Of a DNA stretch of 33,492 bases, positions 1-7,581 are shown piece after piece. The position numbers were made by a program, and so were the translations under genes. The stretch covers positions 1 to 33,492 of the forward strand of contig CACZCX010000016.1 in the NCBI GenBank assembly GCA_902779875.1. The letters run 5' to 3'. Source of the stretch: an uncultured Bacteroidales bacterium (lineage in GTDB: Bacteria > Bacteroidota > Bacteroidia > Bacteroidales > Bacteroidaceae). The notes beneath the pieces are model-generated. The model had not been told where the DNA came from. It searched no databases and was given only the letters and a program-made list of their open reading frames with translations. Positions within the stretch are counted from its first letter, which is position 1, and every line of letters begins with the position of its first letter.

Positions 1-2813
1 AATGTCCAGTCACCGCTGGTGGACTCACCCGCTACGACCAATGCAGGCACGCTGGTTACTGTTCCACTGAATGTCACCTCACCGTCAGCATCAGGCAGGA
101 ACAGATACGGTTTGTGAGCCACGGTTGACGTAACCCTATTGGGAGTAGCGTCAATCATTGTGGCAACCCAACCATCTTGAGCATCATATGTTACATCCAT
201 GAACTCATAAACGTTGCCTCCGTTGATATTCGTCATCGGGAAAGGCAGGCAGATGGTCGATGCCTTGCCAGCGCTGAACGTGCGCTTGAACGCAACTGTA
301 TTTCCGGCAATCACCCCGGCAATGGCGTTTGTGATTCCGCTATTCTCACAAACTAGATAGCAGGGTTGCAGCGTCTTGTCTCGGAGGTCGCACACCTGAT
401 CAGAGGTGAGGAGGCCGGTATAAGTAGTGGTGCCGTCAGTCATGGCCTGACCGTTGCGGATGGTGATGCTGACTTCGGGGTTGATGTTGTCACAACTTTG
501 CAATTGGATATAGTCGCCGGGGACGTGCCAGCCGATGGTGACGCAATTATCCTTATTATAAGGGCGGAATAGTGTATTCTCTGTGCAGTCAAGCGTCACC
601 CTGCCGCCGGTGATATTGAGATTGCCACTAAAATCTTCGAATAGTGGTGTGGCGCTTCCAGAGCAACAGAGGTAGACCCTGCCGCCGTGGATATTCAGAC
701 TTTTACCGCTATCTAATTCGTACTCTCCTTCCGTGGTGAAGCGTCCCATGTCGTCACCCGTGCTTTGGGCGTAGATGCTTAAGGATTGGTCGATAAAGAA
801 TGATTTGCCGTTGAATCTGCAACCGTCTGCGAGGACCAGGTTCACATCGCCCCGAAGGTCGATGTAGTCATCTGAACTGATGTTGCCGTTGATGTAGTAC
901 CACGTCGTCTGATTATTTGTACCTAGGTAGGTGAAGGCGCCGCTCGCAATGGCAGTATGGTCGCCGCCATGAACAGTTTTCTCGCCCTGCGCGTCGATGT
1001 AGAATAGTCCAACGGAAACTTCGCCACCAAGGATGTCGATTTCACGTCCGGGCATGGTGTCGGCGGCGCTGAGCACGAAGCAGGTCTCTGGATCGGCATC
1101 GCCCATATAGGTAGCCCAGCCACTGGTGAAGGAAGCTTTTGTTCCGCCATCAGCAGTGTTTAGAATCATGGCGGAAGGGGATGCTGATGGAGCGGGAGTG
1201 ATGACGTCGTCTATGACGTATGTTATGTAGCCGGAGTTGAGTATGTCGCTGGCGCTTAGGTCGGTCCACTCTCCGGTAGCGCTATTGTAATTGCCCTGTT
1301 CATTGCCGCTCAGGGTGTATGTGCCACTAAGATGTACGGTGCGGCTATTTGAACTTGCGTTGTTGAGACCGATGCCTGCGCTGCCGGCGGTAGTATTACC
1401 GCAACGGTTGCCGGTGATGGCGCCACCGCTAAGATAAAAGTCTCCTTTGTTGGTAAAGAATACCTGGCCGCACATGTTGGGGCCGTAATCGCAGGCCAGG
1501 TTTGACCAGTTGCCGGTAATGGCACCTCCGGTCATATAAAATTCATTCTTGAAGGCTATCGCGCCACCAAAGTGGTTTGAGCGGTTGCCGCTTATGCTAC
1601 CGCCCTCCAGACGTAGTGTTTGGCCTTGGAAACTGATGCATGATGCTGTGCCGTAATCTATCCAACCGCCGGTGATGGTTCCGCCAGTGCCGCTGTCGCG
1701 GATAGTGAGCGTGGAGCTTTCATTTACCTTTAGCACATAGCCATTGCTGGCGGCCTCGGTCAGTGCGCGGTCTATGGTATGGCCGTTCAGGTCCAGTATG
1801 ACATGGTGGCCGTATGGTAAGTCCAGGTAAGCATCACTACCTGTTGCGGTAATGTCATTGGCTAATGTAATTACAGTAGGATTGTTTGCATCTGTGCTGG
1901 CATTGTTTAACGTAGTTTGCAGTGCAGCCCAAGTGGTTGGTCTGAATTGTGCATTGATAGTGACTGCCACATCGGGCATGATAATGTAGCGTCGGTCGTC
2001 ATGCTCTAGTATTTCAACGTCGCGGCCCTTGGCATCGGTCACAGTCATGGATTGTAACTCAAAGCCCTCATCGGGGGTCGGGTCAAGCCAGAGGATGTCG
2101 TCCTCGTAGGCCTTGCTGTACTTTGTTAACCAGGCGTTGTTAGTGCCGCGCGATGTGGCGGTGACGGTCCCACAAACTATGGCGTTGCTGACGGTATAGG
2201 TGTGGGGCGCGACGCCCTTAACGTTGACAGTTACGGCGTCGCCACGGTCCTTAGCCGTGAAAACGATACCGAAGACGAAATTGTTATTATCAAAGTAGTT
2301 TAAGTTGCCGTCAAAATCACTACGGTAATTAACATAGCCTGTGACTAAATACATGGATTGTCCATTGACACTGTAATCTATTGAGCCGTCGTCATCGTCC
2401 AATATGTAGTAATTAACAGTCTTCACATCTTCGCTCCAGATACGGTAGGCTCCACGTCTAGGGTCGGGAGTAAGGATGTAATAAGGGTGGTTGGTTGGTA
2501 ATGTCTGGTTCAGTCCGAAGTTCAACGCGTTGGGACCAAGGATTTGCTGGTGCAAGCCGTTATGATTAACTTCATATAACTTGTTTCCGTCAGCCAGTTC
2601 AATCCAATCGGCTAAGGTGCCATCCACATCCTCGGTTGCTCCGCACAGAGCACAGGTAAAGTGCGCCGTAGCTGCGCTATAGTCATCGGCACATGTCCAA
2701 GTGGGGAACCCCCAGTCATGTTCGCATGGTGCAGGCTCCTGCGCCTGTAAATACCCTGAAAAGCCGCAAAGGAAGGTGACAATTAAAAGAAACCTATTAC
2801 TCATATTACTCAT
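1..2813 (-). CDS. Secreted beta-helix repeat protein, C-terminus beyond window (partial)
   Basis: I read this frame codon by codon from the ATG at 2813 to the left edge and found no stop, so at least 937 residues are present and the C-terminus is missing. An in-frame ATG three codons later (2804) is an alternative start. Residues 1-25 form a signal peptide ending in LQAQ. A Cys/His cluster follows (C30, H32, C41, C54, C57; motif FTCALCGA). Around 210-285 is an InlB/Listeria-Bacteroides-like repeat ending in MPDVAVTINAQF. From about 300 to 800 there are beta-helix-like turns with repeated GGAITGN/GGSISGN motifs. The visible C-terminal ~110 residues (ASTICLPFPM, KPYLFLPDADGEVTF) are homologous to residues 511-620 of the neighbour at 3166-5457. 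It starts 5 bp after the small membrane protein gene, so the two are probably cotranscribed. It is probably a surface or secreted adhesin-like protein; the ligand is unknown. Confidence 0.85.
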   Translation of the reverse strand, partial: MSNMSNRFLLIVTFLCGFSGYLQAQEPAPCEHDWGFPTWTCADDYSAATAHFTCALCGATEDVDGTLADWIELADGNKLYEVNHNGLHQQILGPNALNFGLNQTLPTNHPYYILTPDPRRGAYRIWSEDVKTVNYYILDDDDGSIDYSVNGQSMYLVTGYVNYRSDFDGNLNYFDNNNFVFGIVFTAKDRGDAVTVNVKGVAPHTYTVSNAIVCGTVTATSRGTNNAWLTKYSKAYEDDILWLDPTPDEGFELQSMTVTDAKGRDVEILEHDDRRYIIMPDVAVTINAQFRPTTWAALQTTLNNASTDANNPTVITLANDITATGSDAYLDLPYGHHVILDLNGHTIDRALTEAASNGYVLKVNESSTLTIRDSGTGGTITGGWIDYGTASCISFQGQTLRLEGGSISGNRSNHFGGAIAFKNEFYMTGGAITGNWSNLACDYGPNMCGQVFFTNKGDFYLSGGAITGNRCGNTTAGSAGIGLNNASSNSRTVHLSGTYTLSGNEQGNYNSATGEWTDLSASDILNSGYITYVIDDVITPAPSASPSAMILNTADGGTKASFTSGWATYMGDADPETCFVLSAADTMPGREIDILGGEVSVGLFYIDAQGEKTVHGGDHTAIASGAFTYLGTNNQTTWYYINGNISSDDYIDLRGDVNLVLADGCRFNGKSFFIDQSLSIYAQSTGDDMGRFTTEGEYELDSGKSLNIHGGRVYLCCSGSATPLFEDFSGNLNITGGRVTLDCTENTLFRPYNKDNCVTIGWHVPGDYIQLQSCDNINPEVSITIRNGQAMTDGTTTYTGLLTSDQVCDLRDKTLQPCYLVCENSGITNAIAGVIAGNTVAFKRTFSAGKASTICLPFPMTNINGGNVYEFMDVTYDAQDGWVATMIDATPNRVTSTVAHKPYLFLPDADGEVTFSGTVTSVPALVVAGESTSGDWT

Positions 2814-2818
2814 ATCAT

Positions 2819-2989
2819 TTATTTCAATTTGTTTCTGTAAGACGGAGCATCGGGCCAACGCAGATCGTCCGGATGTTCACGCAAATATCTGGAGGTCTTG
2901 TACAGGCACCATATGATGTATGCCGCACAGACCACCAGGATAATTGTCATGATGATTTCAAGGGTTTTGATTTGGGGAGATACGGGCAT
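2819..2989 (-). CDS. Small single-pass membrane protein, unknown function
   Basis: A short ORF of 56 residues from the ATG at 2989 (MPVSPQIKTLEI...). The frame is open up to an ATG at 3103 (94 residues), with other ATGs at 3052 and 2950. I prefer 2989 because a purine-rich AGGGGAGGG precedes it and because the longer start would reach into the repeat at 3099. One hydrophobic helix (IIMTIILVVCAAYIIWCLY) is followed by a charged tail (KTSRYLREHPDDLRWPD). The stop lies 5 bp before the start of the large secreted protein gene, which suggests cotranscription. I do not recognise a family. It could be a chance ORF, but the clean transmembrane segment and tight spacing favour a real gene. Confidence 0.45.
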   Translation of the reverse strand: MPVSPQIKTLEIIMTIILVVCAAYIIWCLYKTSRYLREHPDDLRWPDAPSYRNKLK

Positions 2990-3098
2990 ACCCTCCCCTG
3001 TCTCGGGATGGAAAGGACTAAAAGAACGAGAGATAAAATAAAATAAGCCCATTGCTTTTAAAACATTAACAAAGTTCGCTCGCAAACGGACACACCTT

Positions 3099-3166
3099 GT
3101 CAAAAAGAGTAAAAATCTTGGGGCGGTTTTGTCAAAATCAGTAAAAAAAATGCCAAAGGGGACGGT
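3099..3166. repeat. Composite direct repeat, copy 1 (GTCAAAATCAGTAAAA units plus GGGGACGGTT core)
   Basis: Two GTCAAAA..AGTAAAA units begin at 3099 and 3131 (32-bp period), followed by an A-tract and GCCAAAGGGGACGGTT. The same order of elements recurs at 5529-5600 in the same orientation, so the copies bracket the 763-residue secreted protein gene. The final bases of this copy run into the stop codon of that gene (TAA, plus-strand 3166-3168). It lacks the right half of the palindrome that is present in copy 2. Confidence 0.75.
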
Positions 3167-5457
3167 TACTCTGTTATCATCACTTTCTTGCCATCTGAGT
3201 TAAAGTACAGGCCCGGAGTGGTAGGATCTCCATTTACGGGCTGGCCGTTCAGGTAATACCACTGATCTATCGTTATCTCACCGGTATTCATGTCTATGGT
3301 TCCGGTGGCGGTTGTAGTGCCGTCACTGCTCAGCAGACGCACCTTGATACGGTCAGGGATGGCTGGAGTTTCTATAATACCTCTTCCTGGAGCCTTCAGA
3401 GCACTGTTACTGCCGGAATATGTAAGGTATGCGCGGAACGGCAGTATGTATGCGCCGCTGGCGGCCTTCACGAACTGACCGGCCTCGACATCGGTCACGC
3501 CATTAGCAGCCTTACCGTCTGTTGCCGCAAATCCGAATACGATACCTGAGAATCCTTCATCACCGTAATCCAGACGGCTGTATGTGCCGTGGAATTTCCA
3601 GTCACCGTTTACAATCGTATCCGCGGCTACTGATGCCGGTACTTTGCCGCGGAATGTCACCTCGCCGTCTGATTCAGGCAGGAACAGATAAGGTTTGTTG
3701 GCAACAGTTGATGTCACCTTGTTGCCGCCGGGTGTTGCATCGCTCATCGTTGCTACCCAGCCCTCTACATCATCATATGTCACATTACGGAACTCATAAA
3801 CCTTTCCGCCGCTAATGCTTGTCATAGCAAACGGCAAGCATATAGTCGATGCCTTATCGGCTGCAAATGTACGGGTAAACTTGACCTGCTGACCGGCCAC
3901 CAAGGTAGCAATTTGGTCAGTAATACCATCCATCTCACTGAGTTCGTAGGGAGTGATGGTCAGCGTACCATTGACGTAGGTGATCTCGTAGTTTGCCGTC
4001 ACGTCCTCGTTCGAGCCATTCTTGATGACGGCAGCGCTAGGCACGTTGTCCGATGTTCCGACATTGGTCTGGCTGCCTGTGATGGTGACGCTCTCAATGA
4101 CATCGCCAGTTTCCAGTGCGGTGTTGGTATAGGTGTTCTTAGTCAGTGCCGTGCCGTCGTAGGTCTTTGTGTCGCTATCTGCGGTGATGGTGATTTGTTT
4201 CCTCCACGTTGAATTGATGGTTACATCCGTGGCGGGCATCGTGAACGTACCACCTTCGCTGATGGTTACGTCGTCGCTCGAATAGCCGACAAAGGTATAG
4301 CCCTCGCGGTTGTGTCCAAGGGCAATCTCAGCCCCGACATAGTAATACTTCGTGCTGCCTACGGTGACGCAGATGCCATTGGTCACGGATACGCCCGCTG
4401 CCAGGGTAATCTTGCCGACGTGGCGCGCGCCGTCGTTTTCTGTCACATCGCCAGGCACGCCGCTGGTGTTACCAACACCGATATTGGTACTGACTGACGA
4501 AGCGTAGTTGCTCACGGTGCAGTTGCTGTAATAATTGTTGGTAAGAGTGCCGATGTTATTAGTAGCAGCATGACTAAGATCACCAGAGTCAATGTTCTCT
4601 CCTATAATAGCGCCAGTCTTTGCATAATCATCATTATTTGTCATGATGGTAGCGCCAAGGACGAGACAGTTGGATATGACAGAATTATGTCCGCTGGAGC
4701 ATCTACGATTCCATCCAACAATTCCGCCCTGTTTTCCAATACCAGTATGGTAGTCGGTCATGGAAAACTGTACGGAACTGGTGCATCCGCTGACAATCGC
4801 ATCATGAGAATCACTATAGTTCCTGCCTACAATGCCGCCGTGAGTGTGTGCATTATTTTGCCTGGAATGGATGCATACAGTATTGGTCACAGTGCAGTTA
4901 CTGATGGTGCCTTGCCAATTGTCCCCGGAAATGCCGCCGATTATTTGACGGCCTGTAATTCGTGCATCCGAAACCGTGACGTTCTGCACTGTCCCTTCAA
5001 TTTGCCCGAATAGCCCAAGAAAATCGACAACCTCGCTGTTCTGACCGGTCCTATAGATGCGGATGCCGCTGATGGTATAGCCACAACCGTCGAAAGTACC
5101 TTTGAAGGTCTTTGCACCACGACCGATGGGCGTGTAGTTTTCCTCGGTGCTGTAGGTATCGTTCCAGGCAGTGGTATGCGCGAGTTCTATATTGCCAGTC
5201 AGCTTGAACGTCAGCCCCGTGCAGTCGTGCACAGTGCTGTTCTTCGTCGTGTTATCGCTGTAGGTACCCGAGCCGTTCACATACACGGCCAGGTCGTGGA
5301 GGTTGTTCGCGCTGGCAATCTCGTAGGCACCGAGCGTCGAGTTGTAACTGATACTGCCGATGGTCGCTGGGTTCTGCGCCCACGCTGTTTTGACGGTCAA
5401 CAATGTAAAAATGATAAGCACAAATAAGACTCTGAAAAAGGACTTCTTATTCTCCAT
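3166..5457 (-). CDS. Secreted GLUG/YDG-type repeat surface protein
   Basis: 763 residues. A signal peptide (1-27, ending TAWAQ) predicts export. Residues ~85-330 contain GLUG-like repeats (GLFGQIEGTVQNVTV, GGISGDNWQGTISNCTV, GGIVGRNYSDS). Residues ~350-420 resemble an InlB-type repeat ending GTFTMPATDVTINSTW. Residues ~421-504 look like a YDG/MBG domain (DTKTYDGTALTK ... NYEITYVNGTLTITPYE). The C-terminal half from 511 (ASTICLPFAM, KPYLFLPESDGEVTF) is shared with the truncated neighbour on the left, and the end (YYLNGQPVNGDPTTPGLYF) resembles short C-terminal modules of secreted Bacteroidales proteins, possibly a sorting signal. It is probably cell-surface or extracellular and possibly adhesive. 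Direct composite repeats flank it on both sides. No good TAnnTTTG element lies between 5458 and 5528, which would fit activator-dependent expression. Confidence 0.85.
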   Translation of the reverse strand: MENKKSFFRVLFVLIIFTLLTVKTAWAQNPATIGSISYNSTLGAYEIASANNLHDLAVYVNGSGTYSDNTTKNSTVHDCTGLTFKLTGNIELAHTTAWNDTYSTEENYTPIGRGAKTFKGTFDGCGYTISGIRIYRTGQNSEVVDFLGLFGQIEGTVQNVTVSDARITGRQIIGGISGDNWQGTISNCTVTNTVCIHSRQNNAHTHGGIVGRNYSDSHDAIVSGCTSSVQFSMTDYHTGIGKQGGIVGWNRRCSSGHNSVISNCLVLGATIMTNNDDYAKTGAIIGENIDSGDLSHAATNNIGTLTNNYYSNCTVSNYASSVSTNIGVGNTSGVPGDVTENDGARHVGKITLAAGVSVTNGICVTVGSTKYYYVGAEIALGHNREGYTFVGYSSDDVTISEGGTFTMPATDVTINSTWRKQITITADSDTKTYDGTALTKNTYTNTALETGDVIESVTITGSQTNVGTSDNVPSAAVIKNGSNEDVTANYEITYVNGTLTITPYELSEMDGITDQIATLVAGQQVKFTRTFAADKASTICLPFAMTSISGGKVYEFRNVTYDDVEGWVATMSDATPGGNKVTSTVANKPYLFLPESDGEVTFRGKVPASVAADTIVNGDWKFHGTYSRLDYGDEGFSGIVFGFAATDGKAANGVTDVEAGQFVKAASGAYILPFRAYLTYSGSNSALKAPGRGIIETPAIPDRIKVRLLSSDGTTTATGTIDMNTGEITIDQWYYLNGQPVNGDPTTPGLYFNSDGKKVMITE

Positions 5458-5528
5458 ATTGTGAATAATGTAGAAGAGTTTCTATTTTAAATATGGTCGC
5501 GAATTTCGCAACAAATCCCTCCCGCCCT

Positions 5529-5600
5529 GTCAAAATCAGTAAAATTGTCAGGGCGATTTTGTCAAAATCAGTAAAAAAAAGGGGGCCAAAGGGGACGGTT
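5529..5600. repeat. Composite direct repeat, copy 2
   Basis: GTCAAAATCAGTAAAA occurs exactly at 5529-5544 and 5561-5576 (32-bp period), followed by an A-tract and GGGGGCCAAAGGGGACGGTT. It matches copy 1 at 3099-3166 over about 70 bp with a few substitutions and small gaps. A local dyad CGCCCTG/CAGGGCG (5523-5529 and 5549-5555) encloses the first unit. It lies 72 bp upstream of the start codon of the secreted protein, so it could alternatively hold regulator-binding sites. Confidence 0.75.
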
Positions 5601-5715
5601 CTATTTGGCCCCTTTTTATCTAACATAGACAGAAGCAGTGAAGGTTAATACCCCCACTGCTTTTTATTTTTTGGGAAAAGGGGCCAAATAGAACCGTCCC
5701 CTTTGGCCCCCTTTT
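5577..5715. repeat. Perfect 40-bp inverted repeat of REP-like elements
   Basis: The left arm 5577-5616 and right arm 5676-5715 are exact reverse complements over 40 bp, separated by 59 bp of AT-rich sequence. Each arm is itself an imperfect palindrome: GGGGCCAAA and TTTGGCCCC flank a GGGGACGGTTCTA centre. The right arm ends 5 bp from the stop codon of the regulator gene at 5721. The GGGACGGTT core recurs at 3159-3167 and in the loop of the palindrome at 19654-19694. It resembles paired REP elements mobilised by RAYT-type transposases in other bacteria (inference; no such transposase is in the window). It could also terminate transcription. Confidence 0.85.
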
Positions 5716-5720
5716 GCGCG

Positions 5721-6848
5721 CTATTCTAGCTGACGGCGGACGTTGTAGTATGATTGGCGGGAGCCGAAACCGGAGGCGATCACGATCTCCTCGATCGATG
5801 CATCGGGCTGCTGGACTTTAAGGCGTGCCGCGTGAGCCAGACGGCAGCGGTTTACGTAGTTGTAGAAGCCACCCATGCTGTCGGTTATGACCTGTGAAAG
5901 GTAGGTGCGGTTCACACCGCAGATGCGAGACAGGCTATTGAGAGTCAGATGGCTGTCCAGATAGGCCTGATCATCCTCCACGCAGCGGCGTACTATGCCT
6001 GCAATCTCATCTTTACGCTCCTGTGACAGGGTCTCCTCGGCAAGCTCAGGTTCGGCATCGGGCTCAGGCAACTGCGGTTCGGGGATATCGGGCACTGTAT
6101 CAACCTGAAGTTCTCCTGACTCCAGGCGCTCCACATCGAGCGTGCGGTGAGGTGTAAGTGCGCCTATTATGAACACCACTCCCAGAACGGAGAGCAGCAG
6201 CATACCTATGGACAGGGAGAAATATGTACCTATAAACGTAGATACCCAGCTGATAGCAAGATGAATTATCGGCAACCAGATAATACCCTTGGCAAACTGG
6301 CGCGGAAAGTCCTCCGGATTGGAGTAGTTATCCTTAGAGTAACGGCGAATGGCACGGGTAATCATGCTGATTGCCATCACGAAACAGAGCAGGTAAACAA
6401 CTGCCAGGACACCTGAGATACTGAAAAACCACTTACAGAAAGGACCCTCAAGCTGTGTTCCCGGAATAAGGGTGAGCACAAGCGCGGTCAGTGTCATCAA
6501 ATCAAACGGGATATAGAGTGCATGCACGGGATTGCGCCACCACCCCACGTTCAGAACCTTGCCAAAGTAACTGAACAGCACCACCGCACAGAAAAACGGC
6601 GATGCCAGGATGAGCAGCATACGTAGATAAAGGACCGCATCGGCATCCTGAGGCATGAAAACGATGGGCAGCAACAGGACATCCATTCCAAAACAGAACA
6701 CCAGCGTCTTCCAGGCCGGGTAATAATAATCAGCATGACGTGCGTAAGGCTGACACTTGTGGCCCCATCGGATTGCGGCGATTGCCAAACTTATAGCTAC
6801 ATAAACTGCGACAGATACGCTAAAGAACAGTTCCTCTCCTGAATACAT
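5721..6848 (-). CDS. Seven-TM membrane protein with C-terminal AraC-type HTH domain
   Basis: 375 residues. About seven hydrophobic helices occupy 7-232, followed by an acidic, proline-rich linker (~240-282, PEPQLPEPDAEPE) and an AraC/XylS-type DNA-binding domain (~285-375, LTLNSLSRICGVNRTYLSQV ... IEEIVIASGFGSRQSYYNVR). The second HTH ends abruptly at NVRRQLE, slightly shorter than most family members but with the helix intact. A membrane-tethered transcription factor is the straightforward reading; its signal is unknown. Its ATG overlaps the stop of the upstream MetH-activation gene as TAATG, so translation is probably coupled. Candidate targets are the secreted-protein genes downstream, whose upstream regions carry paired 16-bp direct repeats. 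Confidence 0.85.
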   Translation of the reverse strand: MYSGEELFFSVSVAVYVAISLAIAAIRWGHKCQPYARHADYYYPAWKTLVFCFGMDVLLLPIVFMPQDADAVLYLRMLLILASPFFCAVVLFSYFGKVLNVGWWRNPVHALYIPFDLMTLTALVLTLIPGTQLEGPFCKWFFSISGVLAVVYLLCFVMAISMITRAIRRYSKDNYSNPEDFPRQFAKGIIWLPIIHLAISWVSTFIGTYFSLSIGMLLLSVLGVVFIIGALTPHRTLDVERLESGELQVDTVPDIPEPQLPEPDAEPELAEETLSQERKDEIAGIVRRCVEDDQAYLDSHLTLNSLSRICGVNRTYLSQVITDSMGGFYNYVNRCRLAHAARLKVQQPDASIEEIVIASGFGSRQSYYNVRRQLE

Positions 6849-7540
6849 TATTTAGTCCTTCTCTTGTAACAATCCTTTTTATCGCATATACCGCATGCAT
6901 AGGGCAGATATCTTACATCGGGGCCGATGCCTATGACGCCGCTAACCGATTTCATGGGCAGCATCAGGCAGGACTCGGTGAGTTCTATGCCGCAGGGGTT
7001 TTTATCGGGGAACAGGCTGAAAAGCGCGGGTTGGGCCGATACATGCCAGCCGCAGTAACCGGGGCTGAAACGGTTGGTGCGTTTGTATCCGGCAGGATCA
7101 ATCTCTGTCTGCAGCACCGTCTCCATATAATCGGCCACGCTCTCTACAATCTGGCTGCCCACGCAGTCCATGGCGTAGGTCTGGAACATATCGTCACGAC
7201 GCTTGACCGCATCGGTCCACTGGAAATAGCCGCTTCCCACAGTTGCCACGAACACTGCATACTTCTGTGCCCCGCGCAACTGGCGGCAGATTATCTTGCC
7301 TGCATCAAATGTTACGGGGCCTTTCTCCCCTATCAATGTAAATTTATTCTCCTCCAGGTCAAGTGATCCGTCCACGATCACATACTTGAACTGGGGGCGC
7401 AGGAACTGGGCTGATTCGCGCAGCAGATACTCGGTGGTACGCACGGTCTGAGCATCGGGCTCACCGTCCTTGTACCCCATGAATGAATAGACCTCCTTTA
7501 AAGGAATATCAAGATTGTTCAAGTTGAGTTGCTGCCACAT
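6848..7540 (-). CDS. Stand-alone B12-dependent methionine synthase activation-domain protein
   Basis: 230 residues. It matches the AdoMet-binding reactivation domain normally found at the C-terminus of MetH: VFVATVGSGYF in the middle, CVGSQIVESVADYMET, then RFSPGYCGW, the RxxxGY-type AdoMet-binding motif. In MetH this domain supplies AdoMet to re-methylate oxidised cob(II)alamin. No folate-, homocysteine- or cobalamin-binding domains are present. The C-terminus carries three cysteines (CGICDKKDCYKRR), seen in some stand-alone homologues and possibly a metal or cluster ligand (inference). The partner is presumably a MetH elsewhere that lacks this domain, or another corrinoid protein. It lies just after the threonine operon and is coupled to the 7-TM regulator. 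Confidence 0.85.
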   Translation of the reverse strand: MWQQLNLNNLDIPLKEVYSFMGYKDGEPDAQTVRTTEYLLRESAQFLRPQFKYVIVDGSLDLEENKFTLIGEKGPVTFDAGKIICRQLRGAQKYAVFVATVGSGYFQWTDAVKRRDDMFQTYAMDCVGSQIVESVADYMETVLQTEIDPAGYKRTNRFSPGYCGWHVSAQPALFSLFPDKNPCGIELTESCLMLPMKSVSGVIGIGPDVRYLPYACGICDKKDCYKRRTK

Positions 7541-7552
7541 ATGCTGAAAAAC

Positions 7553-7581
7553 GACGCAAAACGAAACGACCCCTTTGCGTC
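7553..7581 (-). terminator. Stem-loop after thrC, possible terminator
   Basis: GACGCAAA (7553-7560) and TTTGCGTC (7574-7581) form an 8-bp stem with a 13-nt loop. On the minus strand it begins at the thrC stop codon and is followed by GTTTTTC. The U-run is short, so it may be a weak terminator or an attenuating hairpin between thrC and the MetH-activation gene. Confidence 0.4.

Noticed and set aside
3290-5427. Several plus-strand ORFs of 60-147 codons opposite the GLUG/YDG protein
   Set aside because: Shadows of a single coherent secreted protein on the minus strand.
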